Notes under the pieces: model-generated | What the model was told of the DNA's origin: nothing | Databases searched by the model: none | The model's input: only the letters and a program-made list of their open reading frames with translations | Source of the DNA: Platanthera guangdongensis | Lineage: Eukaryota; Streptophyta; Magnoliopsida; Asparagales; Orchidaceae | DNA: 64,000 bases | Direction of reading: 5' to 3' | NCBI GenBank assembly: GCA_039583875.1 | Contig: CM077163.1 | Location: forward strand, 233,608,646 to 233,672,645 | Made by a program: the position numbers and the translations under genes | Shown: positions 1 to 9,836 of the stretch, piece after piece | Layout of the letters: each line of letters opens with the position of its first letter | How positions within the stretch are numbered: position 1 is the stretch's first letter

Positions 1-460
1 TTACATTGATTTTAGCATGTAGGAGAGCCTTGTCATGACACTTTATAGTAGAAATCCATTTCAAAAATAGTACAATGTTGGTGGAATAATTTTACCCTAT
101 GTTTATGTTTCTAGACTATTTTATGATGTAATAAAATGTTGATGCAGCAGTCTTTCTGATGCTTTGAATTGTGTTGATGAATATAACTCTAGTGGTTTTA
201 GTAGTTCTAGTGCTCATAAAAAACTACACAGCATAAATTGTAGGGGATATTCATTGTGTGTGGATTCAGATATGTGGGTTAAAAGATTTATGCTACTTTC
301 ATTGACCATATGGACTAGATAAACAATTGGGGACTTCAATAGTTAGGTTGACTCAAGTTCATAGCACCTTCCAAATTCTTTAAATTATTAGATCTTCTTG
401 ATAGGGTCCATCTAATATCATAGGAAATTCAGGCTACAGATATCAAAAGCATCTACCTCC
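1..460. other. AT-rich non-coding sequence
   Basis: No open frame, repeat or element end is recognisable here. LIL3 exon 2 would be expected to the left of 2361 on the minus strand, and none of its conserved C-terminal membrane-helix coding sequence was found in this stretch. Confidence 0.5.
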
Positions 461-689
461 TTTGATGGAAAAAGTAGGGTTGATCAAAGTCAACCTCACT
501 AGCGCCATGACCGCAATCATCGTTGGACCGCACACGCGCATGTGCGCGGCCGCACCGCCGAGCGGCCGCAAGGCCGCGCGCACCCCCGCACGCAAGAGGT
601 TGTGCCCGCATCGTAGGGCCGCCTGCGCCCTGCGCGGGCGAGGCCCGTGCACCCTGCGCGAGCAAATCCCCGTGGTCGCGGTTCCACGC

Positions 690-1225
690 CCGGCTGCCCT
701 CTGCCCGCTCTCACGAGGGTCGCGGCCGCCCTCCGCCCGCGGCCGCGAGGGACCCGGCCGGCCCTCCGCCCGCGGCAGCGAGGGCCCCGGCCGGCCCTCC
801 TCCCGCAGCCGCGAGGGCCGCGACCCTACGCCCGCGGCCGCGAACGGAGGGCCGGCCTCCGCCCGCGCACGCGAGGGCAGCGGCCGGCCCTCCGCCTGCG
901 GCCACAAACGGAGGGCCGGCCTCCGCCCGCGCTCGCGAGGGCCGCGGCCGGCCCTCCACCCGTGGCCGGCCCTACGCCTGCGGCCGCGAGGGCCGCGGGC
1001 GGCCCTCCACCCACGACCGAGAGTGTCGCGGCCTGGCCCTCCGCTTGGGGCGGCGAGGGCCGCGGCCGGCCCTCTGCCCGCGGCCGCGAGGGCCGCGGCC
1101 GGCCCTCTGCCCGCGGCCGCGAGGGCCGCGGCCGGCCCTCTGCCCGCGGCCGCGAGGGCCGCGGCAGGCCCTCCGACCGCGGCCGCGAGGGCTGGGGCCG
1201 GCCTCCCGCCTCCCGCCACTCCCTC
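690..1225. repeat. GC-rich minisatellite, (GCGGCCGCGAGGGCC)n-like
   Basis: Short imperfect units built from GCGGCCGCGAGGGCCGCGGC and CGGCCCTCCGCCC are repeated over about 530 bp, cleanest between 1060 and 1180 where three near-identical units follow each other. The array is NotI/EagI-site dense and extremely CpG rich. Because stop codons are scarce in such sequence, several frames on both strands stay open for 200-290 codons. These give Arg/Pro/Ala/Gly-rich translations with no domain, so I do not call a gene. The array lies upstream of a TATA-like TTATAAATA near 1527 and may belong to an old LTR. Confidence 0.85.
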
Positions 1226-1439
1226 CTCTCCGGGCGGCCTCCCGCCGTCGGGGGCTCATCGTCGGCCACCACCACCGGTCGACCCTTCTCCGCCGTCTGA
1301 TCGTCCCTACGCGATGTCAACCATCTGAAGTACGGGTAACCACTGGCGTAACCACCCATTATGTGTGGGTGCAAATAACTGAAATTATATTGGTATGTGC
1401 GTAGTAAAAATATTATAAAAACACGCATTATAATTTATA

Positions 1440-2140
1440 AATTATTGGCTTGCACCTTGCAAATAGTAAATAAGGAGGTTATGCTCTGCGGATAAACACA
1501 TAACTACCATAGCCACCCTTGGGGCTTATAAATAAGACCCCAGTCTCTCCTTCATTTCCACCTTTCTCAACATTCGCTTCTTCGGGAATCTCTTTTGCAC
1601 CACGAAGATCTTTATCTACCTTCGTATGCCTCCATCCGTCTTTGTGCGCCCCGAGCGTTTCGCTCCGTGCACATGCCCCCACCACAACAAACAATCTTCG
1701 TTCCAGACCCCACTGTGAACAGCAGGAGGAAAGCCTCTCACACCAAGACGTGTGCCGCTCTAGCTTCCAAGTGCAAAGAGAAGGCCACCGAGCATCGAGA
1801 GCGCAGTGTGCTCCACTGCGGCAAGCATAAAAACTTGGCTTTGGGAGCGGTAGCCTGTCACCCTCCGAGAATCTCTCTCTCTCTGTCCCCTAGAAATCAA
1901 ACGAGGAGCGGTCTGTCGCGCTCGGCTTTTTTATAAAGCTCTGTACAACAACTAGTAAAAATTTGGTCTGCGCAGTCCCGGCCACGTGATTTTTGACCAT
2001 TTTCCGGCATTTTTCACGTAAAAAACTCTCTTGCCAGCTGTCTCATTACTCTGTGATTTATTGTGTGCTCGACCACTCCCGGGGTAAGACGGTGCAATTT
2101 AGACCGGTCTACAGGAGCCTCGAGTGAGCCGCAAAACTTG
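1440..2140 (+). other. Possible old LTR or promoter fragment (plus strand)
   Basis: A TATA-like TTATAAATAAGACC near 1527 is followed by pyrimidine-rich leader-like sequence. At about 1950-2020 comes TTTGGTCTGCGCAG and CACGTGATTTTTGACC followed by TTTTTCACGTAAAA. The same arrangement (ACTAGTGAATTTTGGTCTGG, then CACGTCAAAA) recurs at 4180-4250, also behind a GC-rich tract and a TTATAAATA. Two diverged copies of one arrangement suggest an LTR family. I could not find TG/CA ends or a TSD, so this is inference. Confidence 0.3.
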
Positions 2141-2363
2141 TAGCAAATCTGCTGTCAAGAAGCCAAAGGATCTACTAAAATCTTACTTAAAAGGGGATTA
2201 TCAAATCGAGGATTACTAATCCTGCATGCATCCAAATAGCTCATAGATTTGAAATTAAACTCAATTCAACTCGTTTAGATCTGGCTAAAAATAAAATGGC
2301 GTTGATCGATCTTCCTCATTTATCATTTATGTGATTATGTCGACCCTAAAGAAAGAGGCTTAC

Positions 2364-2760
2364 CGGCATCGATGACTGCATCCCAATCAGTCTTCCCTCC
2401 CTTCTGAAATTGCATCAAATCCCACGTCCCACTGACCCACCTCGGATCTTTGAAAACTTGATCCGCCATTTGGGAATCCGCGGCGGCGCCGTTCAAGCCC
2501 AACGACACCACCGGCTTCTCCTTCGTTTCCGCCTTCACCTCCGCAACTAAACCCGGAAGAGAAGAACTCACTTCCTCCTTCTTCTCCTCTACCGCAGAAG
2601 AGATCGTCCCGCCGGCCTCATTTTCCGACGATCTCAAAATGAAGTGGGAGGGGAACTTGCTGGGTAAGAAGGTGAGATGAATCTTGTGAGAACGGCGGCG
2701 GGATTTTGTGGAGAGGGAAGTGAAGATGGCTGGGTGAGAGGGAGACAGTGAGGAGGCCAT
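2364..2760 (-). CDS. LIL3: LIL3 light-harvesting-like protein, exon 1 only
   Basis: On the minus strand, ATG at 2760 opens a 132-codon exon. It starts with a Ser/Thr/Arg-rich, acid-poor chloroplast transit peptide (about residues 1-45), then an acidic linker, then the motif FKDPRWVSGTWDLMQF and KTDWDAVIDA. That block is characteristic of LIL3, the thylakoid light-harvesting-like protein known to anchor geranylgeranyl reductase and protochlorophyllide oxidoreductase for chlorophyll and tocopherol synthesis. The exon ends in a consensus donor (G at 2364, then GTAAG), leaving one base that would complete the Glu expected after DA. The exon with the membrane helices is absent from 1-2360, so the gene continues left of the window or is truncated. 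The GC-rich repeat at 690-1225 would lie in intron 1. Family assignment is from memory of the family; start choice is supported by the transit peptide. Confidence 0.8.
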
Positions 2761-3143
2761 GGCGCGAGAGATTCTGCTCCGGTAAGAAGGGAAGAGAAGA
2801 AAGGGTGAGTCAAGGAAGAAGAAAAATCAAGTCCAATCTGAACTCTGAAGCGGGATTTTGACATTTTTGTAGAGGAAAAAATTAACAATCAACTGACTTC
2901 TTTAATGACAGAAAATATTAAAATAATGAAGAAGTTTATTAAAGTAGCAAATTAAAATATTATAAAAATCATCGAGAAATGAGTAGATTTCAATTATGCA
3001 GAATATTAATGAAATAAGTATTATTATGATATTTTTTATATTGTAAATTTGGTCTATAGTATATTAGTATGTTTTAAGAGTGAGGATGGTTGACCGACAA
3101 AGTAGCACGTGAGTTTAGCTTCAAAATAATATTTGGGATTGTT

Positions 3144-3247
3144 TTGGGGACTTATTTTGACTGGTAATGCGAATACGACCGCATGAATCGGACCTTAATT
3201 CATGTGGTCGTACCTGCTTGATCGGTGAAAATAAGTCCCCTCAAACA
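3144..3247. mobile_element. Short hairpin MITE-like element
   Basis: An inverted repeat of about 100 bp. The left arm begins TTTGGGGACTTATTTTGAC and continues GCGAATACGACCGCATGAA; the right arm is its imperfect complement ending GAAAATAAGTCCCCTCAAA. The loop is only a few bases. Such near-perfect folding is typical of small foldback MITEs. No TSD could be defined. Confidence 0.55.
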
Positions 3248-3479
3248 GAATCTTGGGCTCCAACCAGGGATGCGGTTTAAATTTACGGAGTTGGGACAAA
3301 AACGTCATTGTTATAAAATGCTTGTTTAGTATGACAATGACTATAACTGTCATCAAGAAAAAAAATAGGTTTGAACATGATGGGTTTCCCCCTGAAATTT
3401 CTAAAGTCAACCAAAAAGACTCGAACCAAGGACGCGTAAACTCAACCGGCCAAATCACGTGCACGAAGTCACGCTCCCC

Positions 3480-3747
3480 GAGTCCCGGAAGCACCCGGGA
3501 AGAAGGTCAAACCCGCGGATGCGCACAACTAGGACGTGAAGGTGTGCACGGTCTACGCGCGAGAGCGCGCGCCCTGCACGCGAGTAGCTGGCGCGCGACC
3601 AGCACGCGCCCACGCGGCCAGCACACGCGCGTGCGGCCTGCGCACGCGCGCGACCTTGGTCTGAGTCTTAGGGTTTAGGACGGCCGCCGTTACCACCTTC
3701 GGACACCGCCGACCACCGCCGCCGCCGGGCACCTTGCCCGAGCCGCC
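3480..3747. repeat. CG/GCGC-rich low-complexity tract
   Basis: Dense CACGCGCG / GCGCGC alternations, then GCC-triplet repeats leading directly into the G homopolymer at 3748. The frame 3253-3678 is open only because of this composition. No gene is called. Confidence 0.6.
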
Positions 3748-3769
3748 GGGGGGGGGGGGGGGGGGGGGG
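3748..3769 (+). repeat. Poly-G tract, 22 nt
   Basis: An uninterrupted run of 22 G follows GCC-rich sequence. Runs this long are uncommon in plant DNA and can form G-quadruplexes, but they are also a known sequencing or assembly artefact class. Two further runs of this kind lie at 15502-15547 and 23476-23495. Confidence 0.95.
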
Positions 3770-3859
3770 CACTTTCATCATTTCGCTAAAATTGGTGATA
3801 TAGGTGATCGAAATGGAGCGAGCGACTTCATTCGCTAGCACAAATTCCGCCTCGACGCA

Positions 3860-4390
3860 ATTACCGACGCATCGCTCCAGAAAATTATAAATACGTCTCT
3901 AGGCCTTCATTTGAAGACAAACAACTCTATATGTAAGAGAGAGATCTGAGGTTTTTCCGCGAGATCGTGGACTTGGACCGATCCTCCACTAGGAATTCGC
4001 TCAACTCTTCTTCTTGCGCAAAGACTCCGTGGATTTAGAGATTTTTTTTTTCTGTCGGAACGCTTCCACCAATGTTCCAAGGACTTGGTTTCATTCCCTC
4101 ATTTTTGTACTTTGCAATTGTAATGGAGAAGCGGTTTGTCGTCCTCCGAGATCGAATATCAATCCCTGTAAACTCAAAAGAACTAGTGAATTTTGGTCTG
4201 GCACAGATCCAGCTACGTGGTTTTTCACCCTTTCCGAGTTTTCCACGTCAAAATTTATATATTGGCATTTGTTGCTGTTTAATTTGACTGTTTGAGCGTC
4301 CGGTCCAATTCCAAGCTAAGCTGGTCCGATTTCTCCGGACCAGAAAAATACTGGGTGACCCGCAACAGACCGGAATAATGGATGAAGTTC
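3860..4390 (+). other. Second copy of the LTR/promoter-like arrangement
   Basis: TTATAAATACG near 3884 is followed by a leader-like stretch (GAAGACAAACAACTC) and, at 4180-4250, by sequence matching the 1950-2020 fragment (ACTAGTGAATTTTGGTCTGG and TTTCCACGTCAAAA). The layout GC-rich tract, TATA box, leader, CACGT motif is the same as at 690-2020. Probably a decayed LTR. No boundaries found. Confidence 0.3.
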
Positions 4391-5784
4391 CTTAGGTATG
4401 ATCGGGTGTTCACAAACGACAACACATAACCACCACATTCAAGAGCACCACAACCATGCCTACCGGAGCATTAATTTCTTTGTGATGCAAATGATTTCAT
4501 TGCTAAAATCTCATTTATAAAATAAATTTACTTGCTCTTGATACTTAGAGAAAATAGTACATTTAACAATCTTATTAATGTGTATATATATTAATAATCG
4601 TGCATGAAGTCCCCCGTGTCCTGTGAGTATTGTGTGATAAGGACAGACATCATGGGTGCATGGAGAATCAGGTCCCACCTCTCTGATCTTACTATCTTAG
4701 CAAATTGTATACCTACTAATAAAATTTCTATTTAATTTATAGTCGTTTGAGATTAATTGCATGATTAATATTTGATACTTTTTCAAGAGCATATTTTATT
4801 ATATGTTACGTTATTTTATTATATGTAAAGTTTTCATTTGCTGCCTACACAACTTTTCATATATGTTATTTCCTCTTCTCTCATTGCTTGCCGCTGCGAA
4901 AAGGGAACATCAGTTGAAAACTATCATAGGGTCATGCAACAGATTTAAGGCAGTGATCACACGTTTTGTCTAGCCCCGATTTATAACGTAACTTTTACTT
5001 AATACTCTTCATTTTTCGAAGCAAAAAAAATTATATATATTTTTGGTTAATAATCAACTTGTGTCCACAAGGGGGCAGACAAATCACGATGTTTATGATT
5101 ATATTCAAAGCTAGTTGGAGCATTAATTGCATACAATTTTGGAGGAATAATGGAGGTGATAATGAAGGGGAGCCATGCTGATTCGGTTGAGGTGTTGTCA
5201 TGGGACCTTGAGAACACGAGTTCGAGTTCTGAAAACAACCTCTTACAAAAATATATGGTAAAGTTTGTCTGCATTTCACCCTTATGATGTGACCCTTCCC
5301 CGAACCTTCGCTGCGCAGGGATACCTTTGTGCCCCAAAATGCCCCCTTTTTAATGGAGGTGATGATTGACGATACATGAATTTGAAGGCCTCCATCTTAA
5401 AGAGGGTCTCAATCTTGCCTCTCTCAATTCCCTCAAACCAAATAAATCTTTAGAATTATAATTGGGCTCTCGAATTATAATTAGAGGCCACCTTTCATTA
5501 GAATTTGACCTGTAATTCATATTTTGAAGCCTCAATTTCGTCAAACCAAATGGACCTTCAGACAGAAATCATTGGGTTGGATGAATCGTTACTTTTTGGC
5601 TTCATTTCGGTGGTATAAAAACGCTTCTAGAGATAGACGTGTGTTTGAAAAACCTCCATTTTGAAACTTCGGTGCAGCGGGGAAGCCCAAAAACTTTATT
5701 TTTAGCTCTCCTTTGCACCGCGTGGAAGGAGCTTCATTTCTCACCATGACACTCATCTCCACCACTTAATTAAACATAGACTTA
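4391..5784. other. Non-coding AT-rich sequence downstream of the REM gene
   Basis: No gene is supported. The stretch 5350-5555 contains repeated GAATTATAAT-type sequence and ends TCGTCAAACCAAATGGACC, which resembles the ends of Harbinger-type MITEs, but no partner end with a TSD was found. On the minus strand, sequence below 6076 would be the REM 3' UTR; AATAAA occurs on the minus strand near 5692-5697 as a candidate polyadenylation signal. Confidence 0.4.
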
Positions 5785-5930
5785 AGGTATGTTTGGGTGG
5801 GTGGTGGCTGTTGTGAATCGGTTGTAATGTTCTTAAATGAAGCTCTCTCTGAGGTTGGAGTCAAACAAAAAATAACGTTTATGTTTTCTAAGAAATGTAA
5901 CAAAGAAAAAACGCTCAAACAAACAAAGCC
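5785..5930. mobile_element. Tourist/Harbinger-like MITE
   Basis: A 146-bp element with imperfect terminal inverted repeats: AGGTATGTTTGGGTG on the left and, read in reverse complement, GGCTTTGTTTGTTTG on the right. It is flanked by TTA at 5782-5784 and at 5931-5933, the 3-bp target duplication of PIF/Harbinger elements. Non-coding. Confidence 0.6.
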
Positions 5931-6075
5931 TTAGAGTTCATTATCAACACTATATATACAAAGTTCCCCCAAAATGCAAAAGCATACATAATAGCAGAAA
6001 ACTGTGCCAAAGCTTGGTTCAAAAAGTGTTGTTGCTGTTCACAAAACAAAGTAAGATCTTGTTAAAATCATTCAC

Positions 6076-6315
6076 TTACGAAGCCCTAAAAATGTACACC
6101 ATCATTGCCATTTGCTTAGGATAACTGGTGAGCTCAAAGACGCAGGCATCTCCTACTTTCAGGCCATTATCCTTAACAAAATCTCTCCATGAAAGAACCC
6201 AAGTTAATTTTTGACGACTGTAATTGGCTACCCACTCCTTTTTACGTGGGATTTGGAGTATAATTTCCTGCTGGTTAAAGAGCCTGCAACTCATCACGAA
6301 GTTTTGAGGAATTGT
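6076..6315 (-). CDS. REM-type B3 protein, last exon (C-terminal half of B3 domain 2)
   Basis: On the minus strand, acceptor GTACACAG is followed at 6315 by the codons for TIPQNFV, and the frame runs 79 codons to TAA at 6078-6076. The peptide has the second half of a B3 DNA-binding fold: a strand with EIILQIP, the conserved WRDFVKDNGLKVGDACVFEL segment, and a final hydrophobic strand. The first half of the fold lies in the exon ending at 40587. Joining them puts YSL directly before TIP in phase 0, matching the Y-x-L-x-IP-x-x-F pattern of REM B3 domains. The two halves are separated by the 34-kb intron listed separately. REM proteins are plant-specific B3 DNA-binding proteins, often expressed in reproductive meristems; the target of this one is unknown. 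The protein ends a few residues after the domain, as is usual. Confidence 0.8.
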   Translation of the reverse strand, partial: TIPQNFVMSCRLFNQQEIILQIPRKKEWVANYSRQKLTWVLSWRDFVKDNGLKVGDACVFELTSYPKQMAMMVYIFRAS

Positions 6316-6749
6316 CTGTGTACAGAAAACGGCAAGATTAGTTCTCACCTTCAAAATAATAATCAGAACTAATATTCTTATTTGCATTATTCAAGATTTT
6401 ATGTTCCATAATCCAGTATTCCATAACTTATTAGCATGTTTAGGAGAAGCAGTTTATGGCTCCCGTACAAAAGGGAGCTCCGGTGGAAAAGGGAGACCAG
6501 TGAGAAATAAAGCCTCCATATTTTGGCAGGGAATGAAGCTCAAATGAAGAAACTGAAGTGTTTGGACTTCGCATTGTAACACTCCGGTCTACTGTGGGCG
6601 TGCTACAGGTCTGCAGACCAGTGACCCCAACCCATCTTCACGGACTTGATTGGCCGCAGCCGCTAATTCCAATGGCGAGTTATTGAGGTTGGGTCCTGAA
6701 ATGCAGACCTCATTTTGACGAGGGAAGTTCAAGTTAAGTGGGCAGCAGT

Positions 6750-6810
6750 GACTTCCCAGGAGGTCACCTATCTCGCTACTACTCTATCTCAAGCACGTTT
6801 AACGATGAAG
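6750..6810 (-). promoter_or_regulatory. 5S rRNA-like Pol III promoter segment (minus)
   Basis: In reverse complement this reads GTTAAACGTGCTTGAGATAG, then AGAGTAGTAG and GGTGACCTCCTGGGAAGTC. These match the A box/intermediate element region and the C box of plant 5S rRNA in the right order and spacing, with a few substitutions and a small deletion. The 5' part of 5S rRNA is missing, so it is not a 5S gene. Confidence 0.75.
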
Positions 6811-6864
6811 TTTTTTCTACTCCTCACACCAAGTAGCGGGATGGGTAACCTCCTAGGAGATCCC
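6807..6864 (+). promoter_or_regulatory. 5S rRNA-like Pol III promoter segment (plus)
   Basis: AGTAGCGGGATGGGTAACC followed by TCCTAGGAGATCCC matches the C-box end of 5S rRNA (GGATGGGTGACCTCCTGGGA). It is more diverged than the minus-strand copy, which it meets back to back around 6807. Confidence 0.65.
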
Positions 6865-6866
6865 TA

Positions 6867-7213
6867 TGAAAGGATGAATAGTTGTGACATAAATCTCTGA
6901 GAATTCTCTAAAGAAGGTGAATAAAGATTTAAAATTATTTTCAAAAACAATTTACTAGACTTAGATAATTTCATATTAGCATCCACGGAATAACAACTAG
7001 AGAATATAAACACAGAAAAATAAAAACACACAAGCAACACAGCTAAGCAAATCACAGCACAGAAAACACCAAAACTATAGACCCAAAATCTGGGTACATC
7101 TACTCCTCTACCATTTTGGTAGGAAATACACTATCACAGTGTCCGAGTCTTTGATAAGGAAACTCTCAGAACAAGGAACTGAGTCTTTTGATAAGGAAAC
7201 TCTCAGAACCAAG
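6867..7213 (-). repeat. SIRE-like 3' LTR, outer fragment
   Basis: Starts TGAAAGGATGAATAG, the same LTR edge as at 32097 (TGAAAGGGTGAATAA). Alignment continues to 7213, including the repeated CTTTTGATAAGGAAACTCTC motif. At 7214 the sequence switches abruptly to the chromovirus LTR. Confidence 0.8.
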
Positions 7214-7782
7214 CACGATTCCAAACAAATGCAGTAGCAAATCTAATAATAAAGCCAAATCAAATAATCAATACAACACTGGACTTACCAAAGTAGTGGG
7301 CTGACCGAGGTACTGAAGATTTCGGAGCCGGTTGCGTGGGACGGCGATCGAATGTGGAACCGGCGGCGTGGAAATGACGGAGGTGGCTGCCCTCGACGGT
7401 GGCTGGTAGAATCAGACCGGAAATGGATAGATCTGGCCACGTGAGGGTAGATCCGGGCGAGGGATGGATGGATCTGATGTTTGATGGCAGATCCGGACGG
7501 GGTGGAGTACGGGTGGAGGGGAAGATGGATCGGGCGATGAAATTCCAGGATCTGGACTGACCCGGGATGAGGAGGGGTGTCAGATGGTGGTTCAACATGG
7601 GAAGGGCTGGCGGCAGTGGAAACCGGCGGCTGGAATTAGGGCCGGTTGTGGGAGGAGTTTGGGGGGGTGGCGGCGGTGGTCTGGGAAGGCAAGGATGGGC
7701 GGCGGCGGCTCCAGCAGTTGGCGGGTGGTGCGGCTGGTTGAGGGGAACCCCTCCCGAAGCATGGTCTGATGGATCCCCATCA
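7214..7782 (-). repeat. Chromovirus 3' LTR, truncated
   Basis: Matches the 5' LTR from CACGATTCCAAACAAATGC (15073) to CCCCATCA (16168). It lacks the terminal 286 bp, and lacks a block of about 510 bp corresponding to 15621-16131 of the other LTR. Where the 5' LTR has a 46-nt poly-G, this copy has TTTGGGGGGGTGGCGGCGG, a run of only 7 G. Confidence 0.8.
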
Positions 7783-7992
7783 ACTCCTCTCGGCTGAAAA
7801 GCCTTCATCTCCGATGAATGGAGACGATCCACCCCTTAGCCCAAGTGCGAGTCGATCGAGCTCTGCAGTTAGTATCCATGTGTCATCTGCGTCGAGGCGG
7901 CCTTGCCAATGAACCAAGTAGCGACATCGCAGCCCGCCTGTGGTAGGAACGAACTGGTGGGATCTGATTTCTGTGATGCTCTCACCGCCCAT
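7780..7992 (-). pseudogene. Chromodomain at the C-terminus of the chromovirus Pol
   Basis: The minus-strand frame contains RYLVHWQGRLDADDTWI followed by an acidic helix, the second half of a chromodomain (Y-L-V-x-W-x-G pattern, then the W of the helix). Chromodomains on integrase direct chromoviruses to heterochromatin. The frame ends at the 3' LTR. Part of a decayed polyprotein, not a host gene. Confidence 0.75.
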
Positions 7993-8203
7993 CTCTCAAG
8001 TGGTGAATCCCGGTGCGATCAGCAGTGTCATTGGTGAAACCAAAGAAGACGAATCCCCGGGTGGACGGGTGTCAGTAACAGGTATATTGTGGTGGCCATC
8101 AGGTGTGGGTGGACTATGAGGGTGGTAAGGTAACGGGAGCGGAGGTGGGGCGGCTAGGAGTCTCCACTGCTAGGTCCACATTAGCGAGGCTAGTAGTATG
8201 GCG

Positions 8204-9238
8204 TCAGATCTTCAACATTAAAACTGGATGAATTCTCATACTTGCAGGGATATCAAGCTTGTAGGTGTTCGTCCCAATGCGACTTATAACAGAGTAGGGG
8301 CTCATTCGCCTAACGCTTAGTTTTTTGGCAGGCCCCGAAGGAAGTCTCTTACGGCGGATTCGCATCATTATCTTTTCACCTTCTTGAATACTTATTCCCG
8401 CTTTCGCCAATCTCCATGGGTTATATAATTATCATTGCTCATGATTATCGTCGGCGGACCAATTCATGCAACTCATGCAAATGTCGTGCAAAAAACTCAG
8501 CAGACTCACTAGGGCGCGATTCTAGGAGACTGGGGATAAGGTTTATAGGCATCCTATGGTCATATCCTGACACTACATGAAATGGACTCAACCAGTAGAC
8601 CTATTGACCGAACTGTTATATGCAAAGTTGGAAGATCAAGGTCCTAACTACCTACATTCTCACCCACTAAACACCTCAATAGACTCACTAGGTCCGAACT
8701 GTTATAGTTTACTACTTCAGTTTGCCCGTCCGACTGTGGATGATATGTCGAGAATAACCTAAGGGTTGTGGTAGTCTTATCACTTATGTCACAGGGTCTT
8801 CCAGAAATATCTCATAAATCTCACATTGTGGTTTGATACAATAGTTTTGGGCAGGCCATGCAGTCTAAAAACGTCCCTCATGAAGATGAATGTCATGTGT
8901 AAAACATCTGCCGTCTTGCGACATGCGATAAAGTGTGTCATCTTCGAGATTCGATCAACCACTACAAAGATGGAATCGTGTTTCCGAAGAGTGCGGGGGA
9001 GGTCAAGCACGAAGTCCATATTGATGTCCTCCCAAGGGTGGTGTGGGACAGGTAGAGGTGTGTACGAACCTGTGTTCTGCTTGGTGCCCTTGGTCGTCTG
9101 ACAAAAACGGCAGTGGCGGACAACGCGTGCAACATCCTTATTAAGGATGGGCCAGTAGAGGCGGTCCTCAACAATGACTATGGACTTGTCCTGGCCAAAA
9201 TGCCCAGCGGCCCCGCTTACGTGCAACTCACAAATCAA
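8204..9238 (-). pseudogene. Chromovirus integrase, decayed
   Basis: The zinc-binding HHCC region is visible (GHFGQD ... HCRFCQ), followed by the catalytic core start INMDFVLDLP. The second core aspartate is replaced by Asn (VSNHNVRF, codon at 8831-8833). Beyond a stop, another frame carries STYHPQSDGQTEVVN with the core glutamate, and 8204-8410 holds the C-terminal GPY/F-like domain (MRIRRKRLPSGPAKKL, ending IHPVLM). Several frameshifts separate the pieces, and the Asp-to-Asn change alone should abolish strand transfer. Confidence 0.8.
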
Positions 9239-9280
9239 GTAATTGTGGTCGGAGGTCTGGGGTAGGCACGGGCAGGAGCC

Positions 9281-9836
9281 TCAGTACAGATATCTTTCAA
9301 AGATCTGATAGCCCTCAACAGTGTTCGGAGGGTCTCGGGACAAGGCGGTATAGGTCTCGCCAAAATCGAGGCATGTCGAATAATCCAGAATCACTCGCTC
9401 AAGCCCATCTACGTGCGCGGTTATCATCTGTAACAAATATACACGACGAATCAACGCATTGACCGGTTTGTTCTCAACACCAACTTGGTGTTTGAGGATG
9501 TAATGAAAATCCTGTAGGTACTCGACCCACTTGGCGTGTCGGTGTCCCAACTTGCGTTGTGAATCTAGATATCGTAATGTTTGGTGATCCAAATAGAGCA
9601 CAAACTCTCGGGGAAAGGGATTAGTACCTCCAGTAGCGCAGAGACCGGACAATCGCAAAAAATTCCCGACCACAATTCGAATATTTTTGCTTGGCATCGT
9701 TCAGCTTCTCACTAAAGTAAGAAACTAGATGTCCTTCTTGGCTCAATACGCCACCAATACCTACACCATAAGCGTCACACGCGACCTCGAACGCTCGGCT
9801 AAAATCGGGAAGTCTCAGGACGGGAGCCATCATCAA
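9281..9836 (-). pseudogene. Chromovirus RNase H, frameshifted
   Basis: Two overlapping frames. The first (9836-9621) has [16 protein letters not shown] and ends in RSLRYWRY. The second (9697-9281) resumes with FVLYLDHQTLRYLDSQ, HAKWVEYLQDFHY and KPVNALIRR. This is the RNase H/connection order of Ty3/gypsy Pol. The frame shift falls around 9630. Confidence 0.8.

Larger units (their letters stand above)
6575..6866 (-). mobile_element. Cassandra-like LTR pair, left part (inverted LTRs)
   Basis: The sequence begins TGTAACACTCCGGTCTAC and is matched as an inverted repeat by 33786-33962, which ends GGTGTTACA. The two arms, about 170-190 bp each, were contiguous before the SIRE-like element landed. 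The centre carries two 5S rRNA-like segments in opposite orientation. TG...CA ends plus an internal 5S promoter are the hallmark of Cassandra TRIM retrotransposons. The odd point is that the two LTRs here are inverted, not direct, and no PBS lies outside either end. No outer TSD was recognised. Confidence 0.65.

Noticed and set aside
443..1428. Several open frames of 200-293 codons on both strands
   Set aside because: They all overlap one GC-rich tandem repeat with few stop codons, give Arg/Pro/Ala/Gly low-complexity products and have no domain or homologous partner.
6076..6387. A separate small one-domain B3 gene starting at Met 6387
   Set aside because: The residues before 6315 translate intron sequence (a polypyrimidine tract and AG acceptor are visible), and only half of a B3 domain is encoded; it joins in phase with the exon at 40587.
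6750..6864. 5S rRNA genes
   Set aside because: Only the internal-promoter half of 5S is present, in two opposed, diverged copies within an LTR-type element.
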